A stretch of 64,000 nucleotides of DNA from positions 930,001-994,000 of the forward strand of contig NZ_CP107913.1 in assembly GCF_036014115.1 (NCBI RefSeq). Direction: 5' to 3'. Below the pieces are notes generated by a model. The model saw nothing but the letters and a program-made list of their open reading frames with translations. It did not search any database and was not told the DNA's origin. Every line of letters starts with the position of its first letter. The stretch's first letter is position 1. The stretch is from Streptomyces sp. NBC_00448 (GTDB lineage Bacteria > Actinomycetota > Actinomycetes > Streptomycetales > Streptomycetaceae). Made by a program: the position numbers and the translations under genes. Positions 7,965 to 16,061 of the stretch are shown one piece after another.

Positions 7965-10868
7965 TCAGCGGCCGATGCCCCAGCGGGTGTCCACGCGCCC
8001 GCCGGCGAACTGGGCGCCGGTGCCCCAGAACGGCGCGAAGTTGTAGCAGCCCGAGGTCGGGGGCTCCGCGGTGGTGGTCGAGTAGGTGGCGCCGTGGCCG
8101 CCGGTGCCCGCGTCGGTCACCTGGACCGCGAACGTCGCCGGGGTGACGGTGCCGGGGCGCGCGGCCCTTACCGCGGCGGCCAGTTCGGGCAGCTGGCTCC
8201 AGGCGAGCGCGACCTCGTACCGGGTCTGCTTGCCCGTGTCGTCCCGGGAGACCAGCACCCGGCCCTCGGCGCCGCTGTCGGGCTTGGCGTCGAGCGGGCC
8301 CAGCGGGGTCGGGAGCACCGCGTTGGTCGGGTAGTAGGTCTGGTAGTTGGTGCCGGGCGCGAGCTGGCGGTGCAGTTCCGAGACGCCGCCGGTGGCCAGG
8401 GTCGCCACGTACAGGTGGGAGATCGACCGCAGGCACTTCTCGTAGTGCGCGTCGCCCGCGAGCAGGTCCTCGGTCTTGTCCGCCAGGGCGTCGAAGGCCA
8501 ACTGGATGCTGTCCGCCTTGAACGGGAAGAGGTACTCGTTGGCCGGGAAGGGCGCGTTGGACAGCTGGACGTCGTCCTCGATCACGGCCCTGACGTACAG
8601 GAAGCTGTGGTCCCAGGCGGCCTGGAACGCGTAGTTCTTGGTGTCGCCGGCCGCGGTGGTGCTGGTCATCGTCACCGGCAGGACGCCGTTCCACTGGCTG
8701 GCGCTGCCCCCGACGGTGATCGACCGGAACGGCAGGTAGGCGACCTGGACGTCCTGGGTGCCGGTCTGGCGCAGGCCGGGCCGCTGCGGCACCGTCACCT
8801 CGTAGCCGACGGTGTACGCGTTCCGGCTGTCGACCTGGAACGCCGTGACGGGGAAGGACAGCGTCTTCGCCTGCCCGGGGGCGAGTTCGACCACCGGTGA
8901 CACCGGTGCCGCCACCCGCCAGCCGGACGGCGGGGTGATCCGCACCCGCGCGCCGAGCTTCTGCGGCGAGACGTTCTCCACCCGCACCTCGACGGTGCTG
9001 GTGGCGTCCAGCGGCTTGGTGAAGGACAGCAGGCTGACCTTCACCGGGGTGCTGTAGTCGAAGCTCGCGCCGCGGGTCAGTACGGCCTTGAGCGCCGCGG
9101 GGCTCAGGTCGCTGTCGAAGTACAGGACCTCCCAGGGGTTCAGCGGGAGGGTGACGCGCGAGGAGTGGCCGTCGGCGAGCCGGCGGCCGAGGTAGTCGTA
9201 GACGCGGATGCCGCGCGCGCCGTCCAGGGTGAGCGTGCCGGTCCAGCCGGCGCTCTGGTGCTCCTCGGTGCCGTCGAAGAGCTGGTCGGAGTAGACGGCG
9301 GCCCGGCCCTTGCCGTCGGTGCCGCGGAACAGGAAACCCCAGGTGGACTTGGCGTCCGGGTAGAGCTCGCCCTCCATCCGGGCGTCCTCCAGCAGGCCCG
9401 TCATGGTGGCGTAGGCGACCACCGCGGGCTTGGGGGTCCTGGTCGCGATGTCGTAGATGTCGAAGTCGTCGCCGGAGTACGGCTTGTCGTAGGACAGCGA
9501 GAACCAGAAGGCCCGGACCGGCGAGCCCTCCTCGGCGCCGGCGAGCAAGTGCAGCAGGTACGTCGGCGCCACCGTACGGGCCACCCCGTAGGGCGCCTGG
9601 CCGGCCGGCACGTCGGTGAAGTTGAACTCGGCGTTGCCCAGTTCGGTCTGCCACTGCCCGCCGCGGCCCTTGGTGCGCGACCACAGCCGGTCCATCTTGA
9701 TCTGGGTCTTGGTCATCGCGTACTGGGTCGGGTCGGGGTAGCCGTAGGCGTGGTTCACCGAGCCGTCGATGTAGCCGGTGTCCTTCGAGCCCTGCGCGTA
9801 CACGATGTCGCGGTTGTACGTGACCGATCCGCCGCCGATCAGGTTGACCTGCGGGAAGTCCGGCTTGACCCGGTCCCAGATCAGCTTGCACATGTCGCGG
9901 TAGTCCTGGGCGTCGCCGGTCATCCAGGTCCAGCCGTGCACCCACGGCTCGTTCCACAGCTCCCAGTTCTGCACCAGGTCCTGCATCGGCGCGATGGAGT
10001 GGTAGACCATGTCGGCGTGCGCGGCCATGTCCTTGGGCCGGTTCTGGTAGAGCAGCACCGGCTTGCCGTCCGGGCCCGGCTCGACGTTCCACGACATGTT
10101 GTAGTTGATGCTGCCGAGGGCCTCGATGCCGTAGCGGTTCCACTCCTGGACCTCGGCGCGGGCGGCGTCGATCTCGGCCTGCCCCCAGAACACGCCCGGC
10201 GACGGCGAGACGGTGTCCGGTTGGACGGCGACGATGCCGCGCGTCCACTTCACGCCGATCCGCTGGGCGATCTGCTTGGTGACGACCGGCGAGGACTCCG
10301 ACCGGATGCCCATCCCGAACGGCGAGTCGGGCCGGCGGTCCGCGACGGTCGGGCGGATCACGCCGAGGCCGAGGGTCTGGGCGAGCAACTGGTTCGACGC
10401 CGAGTCGGTGACGGTGACGGTGACCGCGTAGAAGTCGGGGTCCAGGGCGCCCAGCGCGACGCTGGTGGTGGTCTCGGTGCCGGCCGGCGCGGTGAACGCG
10501 GTGGTCCCGCTGCGCAGCGCGGCCCCGGTACGGGCGGACACCGACCAGGCCACCGAACCGCTGAGCGCCGCCGTCGGGTTGAACACGACCTGGAGGGCGG
10601 GACGGGCCGGGGTGTCGCCCTGCACCGGGTAGAGGCCGGTCGGGTCGGAGAACGCGGCGGCGACCACCGGCACCGCGGCGGCGGGCGTGGCCGCGCCCTC
10701 GGGCGTGGCGGCGCCGGCGGCCGGCGCGAGGCCCCAGTCCAGGGCATTGGCGGCCGCGGCGCCCGCCACGGTGGCGGCGCCGTAGCCCATGACCTTGCGT
10801 CGGGAGATCTCTGCGGGGGCCGGCGCTGCCGGGGTGCTGCGGTCGGATCTGGCGTGGCTGTCGGTCAC
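7965..10868 (-). CDS. Tat-exported clan-A glycoside hydrolase with C-terminal binding domain
   Basis: 967-residue exported enzyme. A twin-arginine signal (SRRKVMGYGAATVAGAAAA) lies at residues 22-41. A beta-domain follows, then a TIM-barrel (about 165-560). The likely acid/base Glu is in WELWNEPW and the likely nucleophile Glu in WQTELGNAEF, the two-Glu arrangement of GH39- and GH-A-like retaining enzymes. A linker beta-domain follows. The last ~230 residues (VGGSASQWNG onward) resemble a CBM9/DOMON-like sugar-binding domain. It starts at GTG 10868 with AGAGGAC seven bases upstream. Its place between a GH36 gene and the sugar importer points to extracellular attack on a polysaccharide whose fragments are then imported. 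The exact family is not assigned. Confidence 0.85.
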   Translation of the reverse strand: MTDSHARSDRSTPAAPAPAEISRRKVMGYGAATVAGAAAANALDWGLAPAAGAATPEGAATPAAAVPVVAAAFSDPTGLYPVQGDTPARPALQVVFNPTAALSGSVAWSVSARTGAALRSGTTAFTAPAGTETTTSVALGALDPDFYAVTVTVTDSASNQLLAQTLGLGVIRPTVADRRPDSPFGMGIRSESSPVVTKQIAQRIGVKWTRGIVAVQPDTVSPSPGVFWGQAEIDAARAEVQEWNRYGIEALGSINYNMSWNVEPGPDGKPVLLYQNRPKDMAAHADMVYHSIAPMQDLVQNWELWNEPWVHGWTWMTGDAQDYRDMCKLIWDRVKPDFPQVNLIGGGSVTYNRDIVYAQGSKDTGYIDGSVNHAYGYPDPTQYAMTKTQIKMDRLWSRTKGRGGQWQTELGNAEFNFTDVPAGQAPYGVARTVAPTYLLHLLAGAEEGSPVRAFWFSLSYDKPYSGDDFDIYDIATRTPKPAVVAYATMTGLLEDARMEGELYPDAKSTWGFLFRGTDGKGRAAVYSDQLFDGTEEHQSAGWTGTLTLDGARGIRVYDYLGRRLADGHSSRVTLPLNPWEVLYFDSDLSPAALKAVLTRGASFDYSTPVKVSLLSFTKPLDATSTVEVRVENVSPQKLGARVRITPPSGWRVAAPVSPVVELAPGQAKTLSFPVTAFQVDSRNAYTVGYEVTVPQRPGLRQTGTQDVQVAYLPFRSITVGGSASQWNGVLPVTMTSTTAAGDTKNYAFQAAWDHSFLYVRAVIEDDVQLSNAPFPANEYLFPFKADSIQLAFDALADKTEDLLAGDAHYEKCLRSISHLYVATLATGGVSELHRQLAPGTNYQTYYPTNAVLPTPLGPLDAKPDSGAEGRVLVSRDDTGKQTRYEVALAWSQLPELAAAVRAARPGTVTPATFAVQVTDAGTGGHGATYSTTTAEPPTSGCYNFAPFWGTGAQFAGGRVDTRWGIGR

Positions 10869-10901
10869 GGTCGGTCCTCTTCCGTCTTCGTCTTCGGTTC
10901 T

Positions 10902-12890
10902 TCAGCGCGGGGATGGGTCAGGTGAGTGCGATGACTGGGGTGACTGCGGTGGCTCCGGCGTGACGACGCACAGGCCGGAGGGGGGAACGGCGATCCGGGT
11001 GAGCCCGGGGCCGAGCGTGCGCGGGCCCGAACCGGCGGGCCTGCCGCAGGCGTCGAAGGTGTCGAGCCGGACCCGGACGCCCGGGCCCTCGACGTCCAGG
11101 GCCACATGGGCGGTAGCGGTGGAGTTGACCAGGGCCACCTCGCTGCGGCCGGCCAGGCGGACCGGGGCGACGCGGTGCTCGGCGTAGAAGGCGATGACGG
11201 CGCGCCGGCCCAGGCTCGCGGTGACCGTCTGGTGGAGCAGGTCGGGGCGTCCGGTCCGGATCTCGCCCCGGGTGAGGACGTCGCGGTGGGTCCGCCAGAA
11301 CCCGAGCCAGAACACGGTCATCGCATGGTGCTCCGTGGACAGTCCGGCCAGCTCGACGGAGATCTGCGGGGTGGCGAACAGCGCGGAGTGCAGTTGCCTG
11401 GCCGCCGCCCGCGCCGTGGCGCCGGGGTCCCACATGAGCATGTCGGAGTGGACGGCGGCGGTCCCGGCGAGCACCCCGACGTCCAGGGTGCGGACGCGGT
11501 TGGCGGTGGCGTCGGCCGGGCAGTCGGCGGCCCGCAGCAGGTTGCCGAAGCCGTGCATGCCGGGTCCGGTGTACGGCTGCCGGAGTTCGACGAGCAGGTC
11601 GTCGCCGCGCAGCTCGCGCAGCCGGTCCCGCAGTTCGGTGAGCAACTGCCGCATGGCCAGGCCGACATCGGTGCCGGGTTCGGCGCTGGTGCCGGCTTCG
11701 GCATCGGGATCGGTGGCGGTGCCGGTGGCGACGTCGGGTTCCGTGCCGGGATCGGTGCCGGCATCGGTGGCGACGCCGGTGCCGGCGTCCGTGGAGGCAC
11801 CACCGCCGGCACCGGCGCCGTCATCGCGGCCGGCCCTCTCACCGTCCCGGCCCGCGTAGGCCGTCGCGAAGTCCAGGAAGTCGATCTTGAGTCCGTCGAG
11901 CCCGTAGCGGCGGACCAGCTCGACGCAGGAGTCGACGGCGAACCGCCGCGCCGCCGGCCGGCGCGGGTCCAGCACCCGGCAGCCGAGCCGCTCGATCGCG
12001 TGCGGCGCGACCTCGGCCATCTCCCGGTGGGCGGCGGTGCGTTCGCCGATGAGCAGCGGGGCGATCCACGCCACGTAGCGCAGCCCCATGCCCTGCACGG
12101 TCTTCACGTGCGCGGCGAAGTCCGGGAACTTCGCCGGGTCCGGGTGCCAGTCACCGCTGCCGGAGTAGCCGGCGCCCTCCGCGTGGAGCTGCCAGCCGTC
12201 GTCCAGCAGCAGCACCCCGCAGCCGGCCGCCGCGGCCCGCTCGGCCTCGGCCTCGACCCCCGCGGCGGTCACCTGGCGGTGCATCGCGTACCAGGTGGAG
12301 TACGCGGGGGTGCGGGCCGCGTCGGGGGTGGGCAGCGCGCCGACGTCGGGCAGGGCGCGGGTCAGGGCCCGTACGGACTCCGCCCAGGGGCGGCCCGGCG
12401 CCTGGAGGCGTATCCGGCAGGACTCGCCCGCCCGCAGGTCCATCGCGAGCCAGACGCCGAAGCGGCCCGCCTCCTCGCCGACGCCGAACCGGAGCCGGGT
12501 GGTGGCCGCGAGCCGGTCGGAGCCGAAGGCCAGCAGCGTGCGGCCGGCCGCGTCGTAAAGGCAGCCCAGCGGCGCGGAGTCGACGAGGCCGACGGTGCGC
12601 CACGGGTTGGCCCAGTCCGCCACCAGGTGGCGGTCCCAGCCGGCCCCGGGGTGCCAGTAGCCCGAGGCGTCCCCGAGCGGAACGTCCAGGCGCAGCACGG
12701 TCGTTGCGGCCGTCTCGGCGCGGAGGTGCAGCACCGTCGCGCTCTCGGCGCCCTGTGTCCCGGCCTCCTGCGCCCCGGCGTCCTCGATGCCCAGCCGCGC
12801 GCCGTCCGTCAGCAGGCTGACCACGGCGCCCCGCACGCGCAGCGCGTCGCCGTCGACCCACAGTCGCGCCGGATCGGCGAACTCGGCCAT
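10902..12890 (-). CDS. GH36-like alpha-galactosidase family enzyme
   Basis: 662-residue intracellular glycosidase with a GH36/GH31-type barrel. The likely nucleophile is Asp337 in GLKIDFLDF, and the likely acid/base Asp is in RAADCPAD. Other supports are the early LLLDDGWQ and the AWIAPLLIG strand. I chose ATG 12890, which has GGGAG five bases upstream; a longer frame reaches 12998 but would read through the operator. The gene is first in the minus-strand carbohydrate operon and has the CAACGTTG box 44 bases upstream. A roughly 60-residue stretch rich in Thr, Asp, Gly and Ala is inserted just after the nucleophile strand. The usual substrate would be an alpha-galactoside, but GH36 also contains other specificities. 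Confidence 0.85.
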   Translation of the reverse strand: MAEFADPARLWVDGDALRVRGAVVSLLTDGARLGIEDAGAQEAGTQGAESATVLHLRAETAATTVLRLDVPLGDASGYWHPGAGWDRHLVADWANPWRTVGLVDSAPLGCLYDAAGRTLLAFGSDRLAATTRLRFGVGEEAGRFGVWLAMDLRAGESCRIRLQAPGRPWAESVRALTRALPDVGALPTPDAARTPAYSTWYAMHRQVTAAGVEAEAERAAAAGCGVLLLDDGWQLHAEGAGYSGSGDWHPDPAKFPDFAAHVKTVQGMGLRYVAWIAPLLIGERTAAHREMAEVAPHAIERLGCRVLDPRRPAARRFAVDSCVELVRRYGLDGLKIDFLDFATAYAGRDGERAGRDDGAGAGGGASTDAGTGVATDAGTDPGTEPDVATGTATDPDAEAGTSAEPGTDVGLAMRQLLTELRDRLRELRGDDLLVELRQPYTGPGMHGFGNLLRAADCPADATANRVRTLDVGVLAGTAAVHSDMLMWDPGATARAAARQLHSALFATPQISVELAGLSTEHHAMTVFWLGFWRTHRDVLTRGEIRTGRPDLLHQTVTASLGRRAVIAFYAEHRVAPVRLAGRSEVALVNSTATAHVALDVEGPGVRVRLDTFDACGRPAGSGPRTLGPGLTRIAVPPSGLCVVTPEPPQSPQSSHSPDPSPR
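11660..11850 (-). repeat. low-complexity coding insert inside the GH36 gene
   Basis: The bases are dominated by irregular repeats of GGTGCCGG, GGCATCGG and related units. Translated on the minus strand they give a Thr/Asp/Gly/Ala/Pro/Glu-rich loop (units such as DAGT, DPGTEP, TATDPD) between the nucleophile strand and the next conserved barrel element. The frame is kept. Confidence 0.75.
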
Positions 12891-12928
12891 CACCACTCCC
12901 CTCCACGGTCGGGTCGCACCCGACCAAC

Positions 12929-12946
12929 TGAGACAACGTTGGCTGA
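12929..12946 (-). promoter_or_regulatory. putative LacI operator before the GH36-led operon
   Basis: The sequence TGAGACAACGTTGGCTGA holds the 8-bp palindrome CAACGTTG at 12934-12941. The same GAGACAACGTTG box occurs before the lactonase gene (13169) and, inverted, before the LacI gene at 20384. No good -10/-35 pair was seen for the minus strand. Confidence 0.65.
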
Positions 12947-13158
12947 GATCCCGGACAGCGGGGATCACAGGGGACACTTCAGGGATCGCAACGGGCACAC
13001 GTCACGGCACGAGCCGTGCGCTCACCAGTAGTTGAGGTCTTCGTGCCTGGTCAGATGAGTCATGACACCTGTCGAATCGTCAACCACCGCACGGAGGAAG
13101 GAGGTTCGGGGCTGATGTCCCGTCCCGGTCGTCCCTCGCGTTCGGTCGTGCTGAACCA

Positions 13159-13187
13159 TAGCCATCCGAGACAACGTTGCCTAGGGT
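13159..13187 (+). promoter_or_regulatory. promoter of lactonase gene with LacI operator in its spacer
   Basis: A -35-like TAGCCA (13159-13164) and a -10-like TAGGGT (13182-13187) are 17 bases apart. The box GAGACAACGTTG with palindrome CAACGTTG (13172-13179) lies between them, the classical position for repression. The gene starts at 13237. Confidence 0.55.
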
Positions 13188-13236
13188 TTTCACCCGAGTT
13201 ACCGAGAAATCTCTTCGCCCCCACCGGAGGACACCC

Positions 13237-14160
13237 GTGTCACCAGCCTCTTTTCTGCCCGCCCCGGAGATCTTCGTGCGCGGCCACGCCGTCGTCGGCG
13301 AGGGTCCGGTGATCGACCCGCGGACCAACGAACTGCTCTGGGTGGACATTCCGGCCGGGGTGCTGTCGCGGACCCCGCTCGCCACCGGGGGTTCCGCGTC
13401 CGGGTCGGCGGACAGGTCAGCGCCGGGCTCCGCGTCCGTGGTGGCCCGGGTCGGCATGAGCCTGGGAGCGGTCGCGGTACGGGACCGCGGCGGGTATGTC
13501 GCCGCGGTGGGCGCGGGGTTGGGGGTGATCGGCGCGGCAGGCGACGGCCCCGCCCTGACCGTCGTCCACCCGCTGCTGCCCGAGCCGGACCGGCGGATGA
13601 ACGACGCCAAGTGCGACCCGGCCGGCCGCTTCTGGGCCGGCAGCACCACGCTCGGATTCCCCGCCGGCGGCGGCGCGTTGCACTGCTGGGACCCCGACGG
13701 CGGGGTGCGCACCGCGCTGCGCGGCCTCGACCTGCCCAACGGCCTGGGCTGGAGCCCGGACGGCAGCCGGTTCTACCTGGCCGACAGCGTGCGCCGCGTG
13801 GTGCTCACCGCGCCGTACGACCCGGCCGCCGGCCGGCTCGGGCCGGTCCGCGAACTGCTGCGCCACGACCGCCGCGACGGCATGCCGGACGGCCTGTGCG
13901 TCGACGAGGACGGCTGCCTGTGGATCGCGGCCTGGGGCGCGGGCGAGGTACGCCGCCACGACCCGCGCGGCCGCCTCCTGGCGGTCCTGCGGCTGCCCGT
14001 CTCTCAGCCGTCGTCCTGCGCGTTCGGGCCGGACGGCACGCTCTACGTCACCTCGGCGTCCGACGGGCTGCGACCTGGGGCGGAACCGCTCGCGGGGTCG
14101 GTGTTCGCGCTGCCGGGAACGGCCTTCCGCGGGGTCGCGGTGGGCACGTTCGCGGGGTGA
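13237..14160 (+). CDS. SMP-30/gluconolactonase-family lactonase
   Basis: 307-residue six-bladed propeller of the SMP-30/regucalcin/gluconolactonase family, which hydrolyses sugar lactones to acids. The conserved metal and active-site pattern is present: Glu in VVGEGPVID near the N-terminus, Asn in RRMNDAKCDP, Asn in LPNGLGWSPD and Asp in MPDGLCVDEDG. The start is GTG 13237 with CGGAGGA five bases upstream; the longer frame from 13177 begins inside the promoter. It is divergent from the carbohydrate operon and shares the operator box, so it may supply the acid substrate to the ManD-type dehydratase. Its 3' end overlaps the convergent ABC exporter gene by 118 bases. Confidence 0.9.
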   Translation: MSPASFLPAPEIFVRGHAVVGEGPVIDPRTNELLWVDIPAGVLSRTPLATGGSASGSADRSAPGSASVVARVGMSLGAVAVRDRGGYVAAVGAGLGVIGAAGDGPALTVVHPLLPEPDRRMNDAKCDPAGRFWAGSTTLGFPAGGGALHCWDPDGGVRTALRGLDLPNGLGWSPDGSRFYLADSVRRVVLTAPYDPAAGRLGPVRELLRHDRRDGMPDGLCVDEDGCLWIAAWGAGEVRRHDPRGRLLAVLRLPVSQPSSCAFGPDGTLYVTSASDGLRPGAEPLAGSVFALPGTAFRGVAVGTFAG

Positions 14161-16061
14161 GCGACCCGGCCGGACGGCAGATCCCGGGGTGAAGGGCCGT
14201 ACTGCGCGGCGAGTTCGGCCGGGGTGCGGTCGTCGACGATCCGGCCGCCGGACAGCACCAGCACGCGGTCGGCGATCCGGATCGTCGACATCCGGTGGGC
14301 GATGACGAGCGCTGTCCGCCCCTGGAACACCGTGCGCATGGCGGTGTGCACCGCGCGTTCGCTCGGGATGTCGATGACCGAAGTGGCCTCGTCCAGCACG
14401 ATGACGGACGGGTCCACCAGCAGCACCCTTGCCAGGGAGATCAGTTGCCGCTCACCGGACGACAAGCGGCCGCCGCGCCCGCCGACTTCGGTCCGATATC
14501 CGTCGTGCAGCGCCGCGATGAACGGATGGGCGCCGATCGCTTCGGCGGCGTGCCGGATCTCGTCGAAGGTGGCCTCGGGGCGCGCGAAGGCGATGTTCTC
14601 GGCGATGGTGCCGGAGAAGAGGAAACCCTCCTGGGGGACCATGACCACGCCGTTGCGCAGGTCGCCCGCCGCGAGGGAGCGCAGATCGATCCCGTCGAGG
14701 AGCACCCGGCCACCGGTCGGATCGTGCACCCGCGCCAGCAACCCGGCCAGCGTGGACTTCCCGCCGCCGGAGGGGCCGATCAGGGCGACCGTCTGGCCTG
14801 CGGGGATGTCGAGAGCGAAGCCGCGCAGCACGTCGGGCCCGTCGCGGTAGGCGAAGGTGACATCCTCGTACCTCACCCGCCGTCCGCCGGGATGGCGGGC
14901 GGGCGCGGGCAGAAGAGCGGGGCGAGCGGGCTCGACGACCGTCGGTTCGGTCGCCAGCAGCACCGCGATCTTGCCCAGCGAAGCCGTGGCCGACTGATAG
15001 GCGTCCAGGACGCCGCCCAGCCGGAGCGGCTTGTCGTAGAGGTCCCGCAGGTACAGCACGACACCGGCGTAGCTGCCGAGTTCCATCGCGCCGGACGCGA
15101 CACGGTATCCGCCCCACAGCACCAGACCGGCAACGGCGGTGTTGGCGACCAGGCGCGAGGAGGTCACATAGCGCGCCATCTCCCGTTCGGCCTGCCGGTT
15201 CTCGTTCCGGTGCCGCTGGTTGAGGCGCGCGAACCGGCGCTCGTTGGCGCGTTCGAGACGGAACGCCTGCACCGTGCGGATGCCGGCGAAGGACTCGCTC
15301 ATGTCGGCGGACGCCGCAGCGGCCGCGCCCGAACGGCGCTGGTACACCTGGAGCGAGCGCCGCCGGAAGGACCGCATGGTCCAGTGGATCGGGGCCATCG
15401 CGGCCACCGCGGCGCAGCCGAGCCGCCAGTCGAGCACCAGCAGGATCGAGGAGATGTAGACCAGGGACACCGCCGCGGTGACGATCTGGTCGATCCCGCT
15501 GTCGAAGAGCGAGCGGACGGCCTCGACGTCGCCCGACGCGCGGGAGGCCAGCGTGCCGGACGCGTGCGTGTCGTGGAACTCCACGCTCTGCGCCTGGAGA
15601 TGGGCGAACAGCCGTAGCCGGAGTTCGGCGACCGCGTGCTGCCCCACCTGGACGGAGAGCCGGATGAACGTGCGCTGGAGCAGACCCGCCGCCAGGACGC
15701 AGCCCGCGTAGCCGGCGGCCACGGCGACCAGGGGCCGTGCGTCGCCGGCCCGCAGCGCGGGGATCGCCCGGTCGATCGTGACGGCGACGGCCACCGGCCC
15801 GGACAGCGCGGCCGCCTGCTGGAGCAGGACGACCAGTGCGGCGAGCCACAGCCGCCGGGCGCCGGGTCCCAGCACCGAGCGCAGCAGCCGCCGGGCCGCG
15901 CCCCTCGGCGGGGCCGCCTCCAGCGGGTCCGCCCGCTGACGGTCGGCGTGGGCGGCAGCCGCGCACGGCCGCGGCGCCCCGGTTTCATCGACTTCCCCGG
16001 TCGGAGCGTCGGGCCGGGCCGCCGGCAGCACGGGCGTCGAGGTACGGGCCGACCGGCGCAT
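14043..16061 (-). CDS. ABC exporter half-transporter, catalytically intact NBD
   Basis: 672 residues: an N-terminal cytoplasmic stretch, a six-helix exporter membrane domain (~60-370) and a nucleotide-binding domain. Walker A is GPSGGGKST and Walker B with catalytic Glu is VIVLDEATS, both intact. The signature is LSSGERQ rather than LSGGQ, and the H-loop AHRMST is present. It follows its partner with a TGATG stop-start overlap. Its intact ATP site pairs with the intact LSGGQ of the partner, giving one good site in the heterodimer. The last ~45 residues are a Pro/Ser/Ala tail encoded antisense to the lactonase 3' end. The cargo is unknown; drug or lipid exporters have this build. Confidence 0.92.
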   Translation of the reverse strand: MRRSARTSTPVLPAARPDAPTGEVDETGAPRPCAAAAHADRQRADPLEAAPPRGAARRLLRSVLGPGARRLWLAALVVLLQQAAALSGPVAVAVTIDRAIPALRAGDARPLVAVAAGYAGCVLAAGLLQRTFIRLSVQVGQHAVAELRLRLFAHLQAQSVEFHDTHASGTLASRASGDVEAVRSLFDSGIDQIVTAAVSLVYISSILLVLDWRLGCAAVAAMAPIHWTMRSFRRRSLQVYQRRSGAAAAASADMSESFAGIRTVQAFRLERANERRFARLNQRHRNENRQAEREMARYVTSSRLVANTAVAGLVLWGGYRVASGAMELGSYAGVVLYLRDLYDKPLRLGGVLDAYQSATASLGKIAVLLATEPTVVEPARPALLPAPARHPGGRRVRYEDVTFAYRDGPDVLRGFALDIPAGQTVALIGPSGGGKSTLAGLLARVHDPTGGRVLLDGIDLRSLAAGDLRNGVVMVPQEGFLFSGTIAENIAFARPEATFDEIRHAAEAIGAHPFIAALHDGYRTEVGGRGGRLSSGERQLISLARVLLVDPSVIVLDEATSVIDIPSERAVHTAMRTVFQGRTALVIAHRMSTIRIADRVLVLSGGRIVDDRTPAELAAQYGPSPRDLPSGRVAHPANVPTATPRKAVPGSANTDPASGSAPGRSPSDAEVT

